Below, piece after piece: positions 30,670 through 41,908 of a DNA stretch of 64,000 nucleotides (its first letter is position 1; each line of letters opens with the position of its first letter). The position numbers and the translations under genes were made by a program. Source of the stretch: Piromyces finnis. Lineage: Eukaryota > Neocallimastigomycota > Neocallimastigomycetes > Neocallimastigales > Neocallimastigaceae. The stretch lies in NCBI GenBank assembly GCA_002104945.1, contig MCFH01000001.1, positions 1,577,001 to 1,641,000 of the forward strand. Reading direction: 5' to 3'. The notes under the pieces are model-generated. The model had not been told where the DNA came from. It saw only the letters and a program-made list of their open reading frames with translations, and ran no database searches.

Positions 30670-33060
30670 TTAATCAATATATACAAGTACTACACAATAT
30701 GCTGCCATTGCAACAGACATTGCAGGTACAACAGCCCACATATTTAATCTTGCAAAATTTTCAAACCAATGTGTTGGATAAGGAATGCCTTTTCCATTTT
30801 TAGATAGTGAATCTGAATCTCTAGAATCATAATATGGTTGAGCTGAATAACGACGCTGTGATACACTATCACTTTCAGTAATTTCAAATGAATATCTAGA
30901 AGAATAATCATTTGACCATGATTGTGGTCTTACGTGACTATTGCGTTTGAATGAGTTTCTCTTTATTTTTGAGAGGTTATTTCCTAATGGTTTTTGAACC
31001 CATTCTTCATCCTCTAAAATAGAATCATTATTTTGAGAATCAATTTCACTGTTTGTTTCATTCATTGAAAAATCTACTGAGTGATCAATAAATTCATTGA
31101 CTAATGTACTATCCATCGAACGAATTTGACTACGACGAACATTCCTATTATAATTAGATGTTTCTGATATTGATGGGGAAGAATATTCTGACTTATAAGG
31201 AGAATTACTTTCTGATCTATATGGTGAACTTTGACTACTTCTTTCACCTTCTTCAGCAGTTCTATGTTTATTATTACCACTTACTCCTCTACTATAATCA
31301 ACCCACTTACCACTATTAGCAAACCAAACAACTTTTGGCACTACTAAACGATTAACTGTACAAAGTACAGATTGTCCAAAGGAATTCTTTGCTACTACAC
31401 GGCATATTAACCTATTCCATTGAATAAACCATTTTACCATTTGACGATGATATTCATTTGGCTTTGGTTGTAATCTCATATTTGTAACGACTTCGTTACC
31501 CATTAATCTGTAAGCCATTTCATTTGTGAGAGCTCTTGCGAAATGAGAATAACCAAATAATGGAATTAATCTTGCCATTGCTTGTAAAATAGCTTGAGTA
31601 AATCTTATAGCATTATCATCTAAAAACATACAACTTTCTGTGTTAATTAGTTGAGTTGCAGCAACCTCACCTTCTCTTAGTGATATAAGTGGATTATTTT
31701 GATTATCCACACCACAAAGCCAGGCAATGTATCTCCACAATAAAACATAGTCTTCCTTTTCTTCTTTTTCCATTCTAATACCAAAACCACGTTTCATTGC
31801 TGCTACACTTCCTAATGAAAGATAAAGTATTGTTCTAATTAAATCAGCTTGACTTACAGGTAACATTTCTTGGTATTGTTGCTCTTCCATTGAATCTAAT
31901 GGTGCATACTTTTGATCTATACCAGCATTTTGCATATTTTCTTCCAATGGTGTTGGCTCATTATTATTAATTCTTTCTTTCAATGTATTACGATAGTTTA
32001 ATCTGGCTAAAGCATGGGCACATCTAATTCTAACTGCAGTACTCCAACCAAAATTACCTGGTTTTAATGAATCTGGATACATGCATTCTAAAAGAAATTG
32101 ACTTGTTTCCAAAAGGCGTTGATTTGGTGTTTTATTATCATTTGGTGATGGAATAGGTAAAGTTGCTCCTCTAGTCATTGCATTTCCTATACATGATATC
32201 CATAATGGCCAAGCATAACGCCAAAATACTTTTTGACCATTTCTTATTTTTGTCCAATCAACCCAACTTGGAACCTCACATACTAATTCATGAAATTCCT
32301 TAGCTAATAAATGCTGTTTATATTCTAATGGTGTTCCCCATGTTCTACGTGAAACAACATGATGAATAATAATTGAAAGAGCATCTTGATATGGTCTTAT
32401 TTTTAATAATTCAACAACTGCATCAGCACGTTCATCTCCCTCATTACATAAATCAGTTTGATAAAATGGGGTATGCATTAAAGTTGACACTGGTGAAGAA
32501 GCAGGTATAGATGAATGTTCACTATAATTATCGGGTGAAAGGAAATTACTTGAATTTCTTTTATAATTTATTTGCTTAGTATTTATATTTGATAATGAAG
32601 AATGACGACTTCTTAAATTTGAGCTTGAAATATTTGTTTGTATGGTATCGTTACCACTTTCAATGGTATTATTAATATTTATTTGGAAAGGTTCCACACC
32701 ATCATCAGTATTAATAATTGTAATTTTGTTTGCTTGGAAAATCTGTTCATCAACATCATTATTTGTTGTATTATCAATGCTTGTTTCAAAGTTATCATAA
32801 TTATTTTCAATGGTATCTTCAATCATATTATTATTAATCATATCATTCATTTTGGAATCCATAACTTCTGATGTTATATCATTATATGTATTTTGGGTAT
32901 TTGGAATATTTGTATTTGATATAACTGGTGTTGTTACTGTTTCCAAATGCGATATTGATGAATTTTTTTCTTTTTCCAATGGAATTTTTGGTTCATTTTC
33001 ATCTATCATTGGTATTTGATTTTCAATTAAAAAATCTGAATTTGTATTAGAATCTTCCAT
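30670..33060 (-). CDS. mpaB/rubber-oxygenase-domain (DUF2236-type) membrane protein
   Basis: Intronless 796-aa protein. Residues 1-205 are Asn/Ser/Thr-rich and look disordered. About 210-595 is a helical domain matching the fungal ER-bound oxygenase mpaB / rubber oxygenase (Lcp) catalytic family: RTWGTPLEYKQHLLAKEFHE, DWTKIRNGQKVFWRYAWPLW, TAVRIRCAHALARLNYR (344-357, with the Arg and His349 typical of the family core helix), DLIRTILYLSLGSVAAMKRG, and LLWRYIAWLCGV (440-451). About 600-765 is Ser-rich. A C-terminal hydrophobic segment (about 772-794, MWAVVPAMSVAMAAYCVVLV) makes a tail anchor likely. Family members characterised elsewhere are heme enzymes that cleave C=C bonds with O2. The substrate cannot be read from the sequence. 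It is the least expected activity for a strict anaerobe, so either oxygen is used in trace amounts, the chemistry differs, or the organism is not anaerobic. The family call is moderately secure and based on helix pattern; activity is inferred. Confidence 0.75.
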   Translation of the reverse strand: MEDSNTNSDFLIENQIPMIDENEPKIPLEKEKNSSISHLETVTTPVISNTNIPNTQNTYNDITSEVMDSKMNDMINNNMIEDTIENNYDNFETSIDNTTNNDVDEQIFQANKITIINTDDGVEPFQININNTIESGNDTIQTNISSSNLRSRHSSLSNINTKQINYKRNSSNFLSPDNYSEHSSIPASSPVSTLMHTPFYQTDLCNEGDERADAVVELLKIRPYQDALSIIIHHVVSRRTWGTPLEYKQHLLAKEFHELVCEVPSWVDWTKIRNGQKVFWRYAWPLWISCIGNAMTRGATLPIPSPNDNKTPNQRLLETSQFLLECMYPDSLKPGNFGWSTAVRIRCAHALARLNYRNTLKERINNNEPTPLEENMQNAGIDQKYAPLDSMEEQQYQEMLPVSQADLIRTILYLSLGSVAAMKRGFGIRMEKEEKEDYVLLWRYIAWLCGVDNQNNPLISLREGEVAATQLINTESCMFLDDNAIRFTQAILQAMARLIPLFGYSHFARALTNEMAYRLMGNEVVTNMRLQPKPNEYHRQMVKWFIQWNRLICRVVAKNSFGQSVLCTVNRLVVPKVVWFANSGKWVDYSRGVSGNNKHRTAEEGERSSQSSPYRSESNSPYKSEYSSPSISETSNYNRNVRRSQIRSMDSTLVNEFIDHSVDFSMNETNSEIDSQNNDSILEDEEWVQKPLGNNLSKIKRNSFKRNSHVRPQSWSNDYSSRYSFEITESDSVSQRRYSAQPYYDSRDSDSLSKNGKGIPYPTHWFENFARLNMWAVVPAMSVAMAAYCVVLVYID

Positions 33061-36000
33061 TTTCCAATTTATTCAATATTTAGTTTGTTATGTATACGTA
33101 TTTATTATTTATAACTAATGATAAATATCAATTTATTAAAGCGATATTTAATAATATTATATAATTATATATCAGGGATTTTTTTTATATAAAATAGTAT
33201 ATTTTTAGAGTTAAGTATGATTACTCAATTTGTTATATTTTAGATTTTTATATGTCTTCAGAGCTTATTCTTGTTAAATAATAATTTATAAGTATAAAAT
33301 AGATTATAACTATTAATATTTCTTAATAATACTCTTATTATTATGAACGCAATATTCAATATATATGTAGTTTCAATTTATGCGTTTCTTTAAATTAAAA
33401 CATCTAATATCTTCTTGAATATAATCCAATATATGATTACTTTATTATTCTTTCTTAATTTTATGATATATTTATAATACTGTAAAATTAATAATAATTT
33501 TCATACATATAATGGACCTCTGTTTCATATAAAAATTCTATTTTAAAAAATAAAATAAAAAAAACATAAGTATAAATAAAAAAAGGTTTTAGTATATGAA
33601 AAATTAAAGGTTTATTTTTAAATAAAAAATTAAGATAAAATTTTTGGTTAACTATGTTGACTCCATAATACATATTAATTTTTTTAAAAAATGATAAAAA
33701 TAAATAAACCTTAAATATTATTATTCTTATATATTTATATTCAAAATATTTAAGATTGAATATTATAATTCTATTTATATGAAAAATTAACTTAATGATG
33801 CATATAAATATGTAATAAATATTGTAATAAATTTCTCAATTTTAACAAAAAGAAAATATTATATTTATATTTACCTTTTTATATTTTATCTATATTTGAT
33901 ATATAAAATTAAAATTTTGTTTAAACAATTTATTTTGTCGACTTATGATATATAAAAAAAATGGTTTATTAATTAATTAATATTTGATTTTTTTTAAATT
34001 ACTTTTTTTATACATTCAATGTATATCAAATTTTAAATTTAATGTATATAATTAATTTTTGAATATTAGTTTTATTTTTTAATTAGGTTTGAAAATCGTA
34101 TTATAAATATTATATATAAATGTTTATATTATTTAATTTATATTTTGATTTATATTTATGAATTTATTATTAAATTGGTAAAGCTTTTAACATTGTTTTT
34201 AATCTACATGTAAATAATAATTTAATTATCTATTATAAAAAAGCGTATATATTTTATATTCATTCTTTTTTATTACTGATTAAATTATAATATTTCTAAG
34301 TAGTCTATTTAATCAAAGAAATAGAATTTTTATATTTCATATAAATCATTAAACAATTTATTATTCTTTAATCAATTTTTTTTTTTTTACTTTTTAGATA
34401 TTTTTCTTTTTATTTTTTTGTATATTGTTTTTGTATTTCTTTTTAATTTTTTATGTATTTATATTAATATATAAAAATTTATAATCTTATATTTTCTTAA
34501 ATTATTCAATTATAACTATTTTATATATTATAAAAAATAAAGTAAAAAAAAAAATAAAGTAGTTTTGGCAAAATTATTTATTATATATATTTTCATATAT
34601 TATTTTATATAACATGAATAAAATAATATTAAAAGCAAAAAAAAAGTAAAATTTATAATAAAATTTATAAATTTATTATTATATAAATAAATTAATATGT
34701 TCCTTAATTCTATTATATATTATCCATAAATTAAATAAGAAAATATTAAATAAAATTATATATTGTATTATTAAAACTTTTATAATTGCTTATAATTATA
34801 ATATATATTAATAGTCATTAATATATTAATATAGTGTATCATAAATAATTATACTCTATTTTATTACATTATATTCTAAATTGTATTTTATAATTTATTT
34901 TAATATATTAAGAGTTAAGTTCTATTTAAATATGATTCATTTTTATATGTTGTATTATATATTATAAGATATTTGTTTTGCTAATAAAAAAATCTTATGA
35001 ATTTTTATTTTTTCAGTATTTTTCTCTAAAATCTTAAAGTAGGAATTAAAGTATAATACTTATATAACAAAATTATAATAAACTAGTATATGCATTTACT
35101 AATAATCGTATATATTTATTATTCTATTATATTTGATGTTAATAAAATATATTGTTAAAATATTTTGAAGAAGAAGTAGTGTTTTTTTCTCTATTATTAT
35201 TCAATATTAGTATTAATGTGCATTGATATCATTTCGTTTTAAAAATTAATTTTTTTTATTAACTGCATATATATTAAAACAGGTTAATTAATAAATTTTA
35301 TTTATAATTTTATTCGACATAATTTTATCCTTAAAATTTTATCAAAAAATTTTTGAAACTATTGCCGTAGCTACATAACAAATAAAATGTTACTATGAAA
35401 ATTTATATTAAACGACTGGTGACTACTTCCCCTATAACGGTTAAAAATAGATTTTACTATATTTTATTTTCCTCTTTTAAAAAAAACATTCTATAAAATT
35501 TATATAAAACCAATAATCTTTTATAACTACTATCCAAATATATCTATCCATATTTATTATTGATTGATAAATTTAACCATCCTTTTTTTTTTTGAATGTA
35601 TATATATAAAGCCATACTAAAATGATTTAATATTTCATTATTTTAAAATATGAAATAATTACCTTTTTTAGATTAATCTTTTCTTTAATTTGTTTGCTAA
35701 AAATATATAAATTATATAGATATTTTATGAAAATATTTATGAAAATATAATTTATTACTATATATCATAATACAGTATTAATGATTATTTAAAATATGTA
35801 TTTATTTTATGGTAAATTATTAATTATATATTATTAAAAGTTACTGTTGGTTTTTCTTATTTTTTTTATTAATGACTAATTAGATAAAAATTAATATATA
35901 CCGAAATCTAAATTATTTATTTGTTGGTCTTTTGATTATTATTGAAGAAATATTTTTAAAAATGAATGATTTCTATAACAGCTAAATATTAATAAACCAA

Positions 36001-36817
36001 TATAATATAAATTTAAAATTAAAAAGTTGATAAATGGGAAGGAAATGATTTATATTATCAATTGGTAATGCCTCTATACACTAATATAAAAGAGGGAAAA
36101 TGTTTCGTATTGATTTCATGAAAATTGATAAATAATTAGTAATGAAACATTTTACTTTAAAAATTATTACAAACTTATTTTACAAAAATTAATATTATAT
36201 AATTAATATTATGAAATTAGTATAAATATTTTCTTTATCTTTGAGTTTTTTATTAATATATTAATAAAACTACAAATAATAATAATTTTTGTACTTTTTT
36301 ATATCACTATTATTACTATATTATTATATACTTCAATTTCCAATTTTGATTATTCTAATAATATTCTAATATTGAAAAATGGTTGAACAAACAAAAAAAA
36401 AATTAACAAACCAAAATCACAAATCTTTGTAATTCTAACTTTAATCATTGTATTTATTAAAATATATTAAATTGTATTTTAAAATAAATACAAATGTAAT
36501 AAATGTAATAAATATAAATATTCTATCCTATAGATTTTTTTTTTCTAAACAATTTGTATTACCAATTTTTAAAAATTAAACCAATATATTATAACTAAAA
36601 ATATATTCCCTAACAATGAAATATGTATATTTTTTATATATTAATCATATATTTTAATTTTAAAAATATTATACAAAAAAGGAAATAAAATAAAGTTTTG
36701 CAAACAATTTCCTAAAGCTTTTCCAAAAGTTGAGTAGAGTATAAAGTGAGACAAAAATAATGTATATGTATAGTTTTGATGTAATAATAAATATTTAATT
36801 ATAAAATAAAACATTTT

Positions 36818-37453
36818 ATTATTACTATTACTATTACTATTACCGATTACTATTACTATTACTATTACTATTACTATTACTATTACCGATTACTATTACT
36901 ATTACTATTACTATTACTATTTACTATTACTATTACTATTACTATTACTATTTATTACTATTACTATTACTATTACTATTACTATTACTATTACTATTAC
37001 TATTACTATTACTATTACTATTACTATTACTATTACTATTACATTACTATTACTATTACTATTACTATTACTATTACTATTACTATTACTATTACTATTA
37101 CTATTACTATTACTATTACTATTACTATTACTATTACTATTACTATTACTATTACTATTACTATTACTATTACTATTACTATTACTATTACTATTACTAT
37201 TACTATTACTATTACTATTACTATTACTATTACTATTACTATTTACTATTACTATTACTATTACTATTTACTATTACTATTACTATTACTATTACTATTA
37301 CTATTACTATTACTATTACTATTACTATTTATTACTATTACTATTACTATTACTATTACTATTACTATTACTATTACTATTACTATTACTATTACTATTA
37401 CTATTACTATTACTATTACTATTACTATTACTATTACTATTACTATTACTACT
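36818..37453. repeat. (ATTACT)n hexanucleotide satellite, about 636 bp
   Basis: Roughly 105 units of ATTACT (TAGTAA on the other strand). Interruptions include two ATTACCGATT variants near 36843 and 36886, several TTTACT slips that add one base, and one shortened ACATTACT near 37041. The right two thirds is nearly perfect, with more variants at the left edge. It is intergenic and bounded by ordinary AT-rich DNA. Confidence 0.98.
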
Positions 37454-38515
37454 AAATATAACCATATATTTAAAGTTTTACTGGTGATGTAATAATGATT
37501 AGAAAATATATATATACATATATATAGTGAAATTAAAAAATTCTATATGATAAGAATACCAACTAAAATTAAAAACTTTTAATGATTTTGCTTCTTAATA
37601 TTTTTAATTTACATTTACTAATTTTAATAAATATCAAATTCAAAACTTGTAACAATTAGTTATACTTTCTTAAATTAAGTACCAATAATTCTATACAATT
37701 GATGAATAAAGTTTGTATTAAAGCTTTTTTTTTTTATTTTATGTATAATATGTAATTTTTTAGAGTAACACATTTTATTTTTAAATTAGAAGAAAAATGG
37801 AGTTTTATAATGATAAATATTACATAAACTACATAATTATAAATCACACTTCATGTCTCTATTAATCCCTAATGTTAACTATTTTTTTTTTATTTATTGA
37901 ATAAATTTTACTTTTTTATTATCAAATAAAGCTCATTTTCATAAAAAATAATTATAAAAACTAAATCATTAAAGTAATTTACAATTTTTATTATAAAATA
38001 TTACATATTACATATTGTACTGATACATAATTAACATAATTAAATTGTATTTTTTATAGTATTAGAAAATAACTTTGTTACGATAATAAATTAAATCACA
38101 AAATTTCATTATTTTAATTTATAATAATAATGAATAGAAATATCATAACCATAATTTAATAAACTTATATTCTTATTTTTTTAATATTATTATTCATATT
38201 TGAAAGAACATTATTAAAATAATCCATTAGAATATTTTCATTATAATATATTAATAAAATATAACCATTAGAATTAACATATCATAAAAATCGCATGTAA
38301 TATTAACTTTTTTTTAATAATTTTTTTAGAAACATAAACATCTTTATACATTATGTATACGTAAATACAATTTCAGTTTATTTTTCTCAAATTTTAATTA
38401 ATTAAATAATTAATTAAAATATGAAATAAAATTTAAAATTAATTCATATTAAAAATATAAGTTTTTAAACAAAACTTAACATAATAAAAATTGAAATTCA
38501 AATATAGTAATCAAT

Positions 38516-38518
38516 ATG
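38516..38518 (+). other. Candidate start-codon-only first exon of ARPC4
   Basis: ATG followed directly by GTAATG. Splicing from here to the acceptor before 39392 (TTGATAG) would give MSNTLKPYL, exactly the N terminus expected for a fungal ARPC4. The implied intron of about 870 bp is long for this window. A competing ATG ATA ATA TTT|GTATAA at about 39263 would give a short intron but an atypical MIIF N terminus. Confidence 0.4.
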
Positions 38519-39391
38519 GTAATGTATAAAAAATGGATAAATAAATATAATATTTAAATATAAATGCATATAATATAATTATTAATAATAACAAATAAGG
38601 TATATGAACAGAAAAAAATAATATTGCCTATATGTAAATAATAAAAGCTAACAAAGAATTAAAATTAAATAGTAAAAAAACTTTTTTTTTTTCAGTAAGA
38701 ATTTCAAAATAAGAAATAAATAAAACACTAAATGTCAAATCAAAATAATAATAAATAAAAAAAAAAGTGTAATCTTAATAATTATACTCTTATTCATACC
38801 TTTTCTAGTTATATTTTTGTCTTCAAAAGTATTCATATTCTAATTATCAAAATATTTATAAATTAAATATTTAAAGATGGGTTTTCCATTTCTTTAACAT
38901 TCCTAATATCTTATAAAAGATCTTTTTATTAAACTTCATTTATCTATTAATTAATCTTTATTGTTCATTAGAATAATAAACTTTCTATATTGTAAAATAC
39001 TAATAAAATATAGGACTTAAAAATTAAAATTATGTTTATATTTATACAATTCATATAAAATGATAAAAATGCAAAAATTACTAAATCAATCTTTAATTAA
39101 ATAAATAAACAATTAAATAGAGAAAAATTATATAAACAAGTAGAAATAATATTAAAATTTTTTAAAATTCACATACTCAGAAATAATTAAATTAATAAAT
39201 CATTAATATATATAATTTTTCTCATTTGAATATGCAAATTTTAAGAAATATAATACTAATAATATGATAATATTTGTATAAAGCAATTTATTAATAATGA
39301 ATAAACTAATTAAAACTTTATTTTTAAAATAATAATTACAAAAATATTTTATATTTTAAACTCTTTAATTAATAACAAATATAATTGATAG

Positions 39392-40136
39392 TCCAACACT
39401 TTGAAACCATATTTAAATGCAGTAAAAGCTACTTTAACTGCTGCTTTATGTCTTGAAAATTTTGCTTCACAACTTGTTGAAAGACACAATAAACCAGAAG
39501 TTGAAGCTGGGTAATTATAAATAAATTAAAATTTTTAATAAATTCAGATCGGTTTATTAATAAAATTCAAATAATAATATAAATAATAATTATATATTTA
39601 ATTTTATAATTAATCAATATTTATAGTTCAACCAAAGAAGTTTTATTAAATCCAGTTGTTATTAGTCGTAATGAAAATGAAAAAGTTTTAATTGAACCTT
39701 CTATTAATTCTGTTCGTGTTAGCATTAAAATTAAACAAGCTGATGAAATTGAACAAATTTTATGTCACAAATTCACACGTTTCTTAATGTTAAGAGCTGA
39801 AAATTTCGTTATTTTAAGAAAGAAGCCAATTGATGTAAATACTATTCATTTAAATAACAATATAAATTATTCCATTATAATTTATAGTTTATTCAATTAT
39901 TCTCAAAGATTTATCTTTTTTGAAATTATTTTTAATTTAATGTATTCTAACATAAATTTATATAAATTACTTTTAATAAATTAATATAGGGTTATAGTAT
40001 TAGTTTCCTTATCACTAATTTCCATACTGAACAAATGTTTAAACATAAATTAGTAGATTTCATTATTCAATTTATGGAAGAAGTTGATAAAGAAATCAGC
40101 GAAATGAAGCTTAGTTTAAATGCTCGTGCACGGTAT

Positions 40137-40172
<36 letters not shown>

Positions 40173-40368
40173 TATCAATTATTTATATAATTAAGGAATT
40201 AATTTTATAAATTATCATATATTTTAATTCAAATAGTATTGTTGCTGAAGAATACTTAAAACAAGTAAGTTAATTCAAATAAAACACCTTTAATTTATAT
40301 TAAATAATATTAAAAACTAATCATTATGTTTTTTAAATAAATATATCATTAAATAGTTTAACAATTAA
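39392..40368 (+). CDS. ARPC4: Arp2/3 complex subunit 4 (ARPC4/Arc20)
   Basis: Structural core subunit of the Arp2/3 complex, which nucleates branched actin filaments in the cytoplasm. Exons 39392-39510, 39627-39834, 39990-40132, 40237-40264 and 40357-40368 join in phase. They encode 169 residues without the initiator Met; ARPC4 is usually 168 aa. The match is close over the whole length: [130 protein letters not shown] and a terminal EEYLKQFNN. The last exon is only 12 nt including the stop. The first clear exon begins exactly at the residue after Met, so the ATG must sit alone or nearly alone in an upstream exon. The intron ATATG|GTAATG at 38516-38518 is the best candidate seen. Intron 4 carries a T32 run. 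Confidence 0.96.
40138..40169. repeat. T32 homopolymer in ARPC4 intron
   Basis: An uninterrupted T run starting five bases after the donor GT at 40133-40134. It shows how freely homopolymers expand in introns here. Confidence 0.95.
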
Positions 40369-41908
40369 GGTAGATTATAAAACAGACAAAAAATAAAAAT
40401 TAAATTATTAAAAAAAAAAAAAAAAAAAAAAGCAAAAAAGCAAAAAAGCAAAAAAGAAGGATTATGAAACATGAAATCGGGCGTTTGATTAACAATAAAG
40501 TAATCTATATTAATCTATATTTGTATAATAATGTACATTGTATTAAGAATTACATAAAAAGAAATAACCCAAAGTAACAAAGCATATAAAAAAAATGTTT
40601 TAATAAAGAAATAAATGAAAAAACAAGAAAAAAAAAATACTAAAATAAATAAATAAATAAAAATGAAAAGAATAATAATAAACAATAAAATAAAAATAAA
40701 TAAATAAAATATATAAAGAATATTAAAAATTATAAAAATCAAATATTTCGATGTTATTTAATTATGTTAAAGATTTTAATATAAGTTGGATTTAATAAAT
40801 TTTTTTTGAATGTTCATTTACTTTGTAAAAAATAATAAAAGTACAATGAAATTATAATGTCAAATAATAAAGGTTAATTATTTATTATGTAATAATGTAA
40901 TAATATCATCATTGTCATAATAATAATAATAATAATAATATAAATATAAATATAAATATATAAATGTTTATATTTATAGGATTAATATTTAATACAGAAA
41001 GAAGATAAAAGTAAAATCAATTTAAAGTTTTTAATAAAATAAAACGGTGATATATTGAGCTAATTATAAGTTATTTCTTTCTTTTTTTTTTTTTATAAAT
41101 TTTTATATATAAATAATTACATATATTATAAAACATATAGGATAATATTAAACTTTAATTATAAACAATAACCTTTTATGTTCATGTTAAAGTGACAGAA
41201 ATGAATATAATTTTAAAAACGTAAAGTTAATTGAATATTATCAGTATACTTTTTTAATAATTTATTTATTAACTTCAAAGTATGGTTTATTTATATACCT
41301 TTTTTTTCTTTGTTCTTTTTTATTTTTTTATTTTTATTTTTTATTATTATTTTTTGTCACTAGAGGTAAAGGAACATAGGCTTAAAAATAAAAAAAAAAA
41401 AAAAGAATTTATTATAAAAATAATCTTAAAAATTTTAATTAATATATTATAGAATAAAATTTTGAAATGTCAAAAAAAAATTATTAAAAAGAAGTTATTT
41501 AAAAAAAACCAATTCTTTAGAATATATAAACTATCTATACTATCTAATCTTTTTTTTTATTAATATAAAGAAAAAAACCATATAATATTTTTATAAAATT
41601 TTCGATAAAAGCTAAAATTTCCCTTTTAATATATAATTATTATATTAAATATTTGATATTTGAATTTATTTAATTGCATTAAGAATTATTCTCTATTAAA
41701 TAAAAGATAAAATTATAGTTAGCATTAAAGATATATTTTATATATTTCTCTTTTTATTTTTTTTCTTTAATATTTCTATATTATTTCATATTACTTTTTT
41801 TTTTTTTTTTTTTTGCTTTAATAAAAGTATTATACTTAATGATTTGTAATATATGAACAGTTTTATTTTATTTTCAAATATATTTTAATTTTTTTTTCTT
41901 TTTTTGGA
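40369..41908. other. Intergenic spacer (1.5 kb)
   Basis: Between same-strand ARPC4 and the membrane-protein gene. It contains an A-rich run leading into three AAAAAAGC-like units (about 40410-40456), TAA-type triplets at about 40918-40940 and T-rich tracts close to the next start. No coding sequence supported. Confidence 0.5.

Larger units (their letters stand above)
33061..39391. other. Long AT-rich gene desert (6.3 kb)
   Basis: No gene supported between the start of the oxygenase-domain gene and the first clear ARPC4 exon. It contains the hexanucleotide satellite (36818-37453). A candidate ATG|GT exon for ARPC4 lies at 38516-38518. The rest is TA-rich DNA with short homopolymers. A slightly less AT-rich patch at about 35340-35460 has no usable frame. 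Confidence 0.5.

Noticed and set aside
33488-33673. 61-aa Phe/Tyr/Ile-rich reverse frame
   Set aside because: Composition is what AT-rich random DNA gives; no splice context or domain.
36818-37453. CRISPR array or telomeric repeat
   Set aside because: There are no spacers, the unit is a simple hexamer in eukaryotic DNA, and ATTACT/AGTAAT is not a known telomere unit; it is internal in the window.
40515-40742. 75-aa hydrophobic reverse frame (possible small membrane protein)
   Set aside because: Built from A/T-rich tetranucleotide-like sequence; hydrophobicity is a by-product of T-rich codons.
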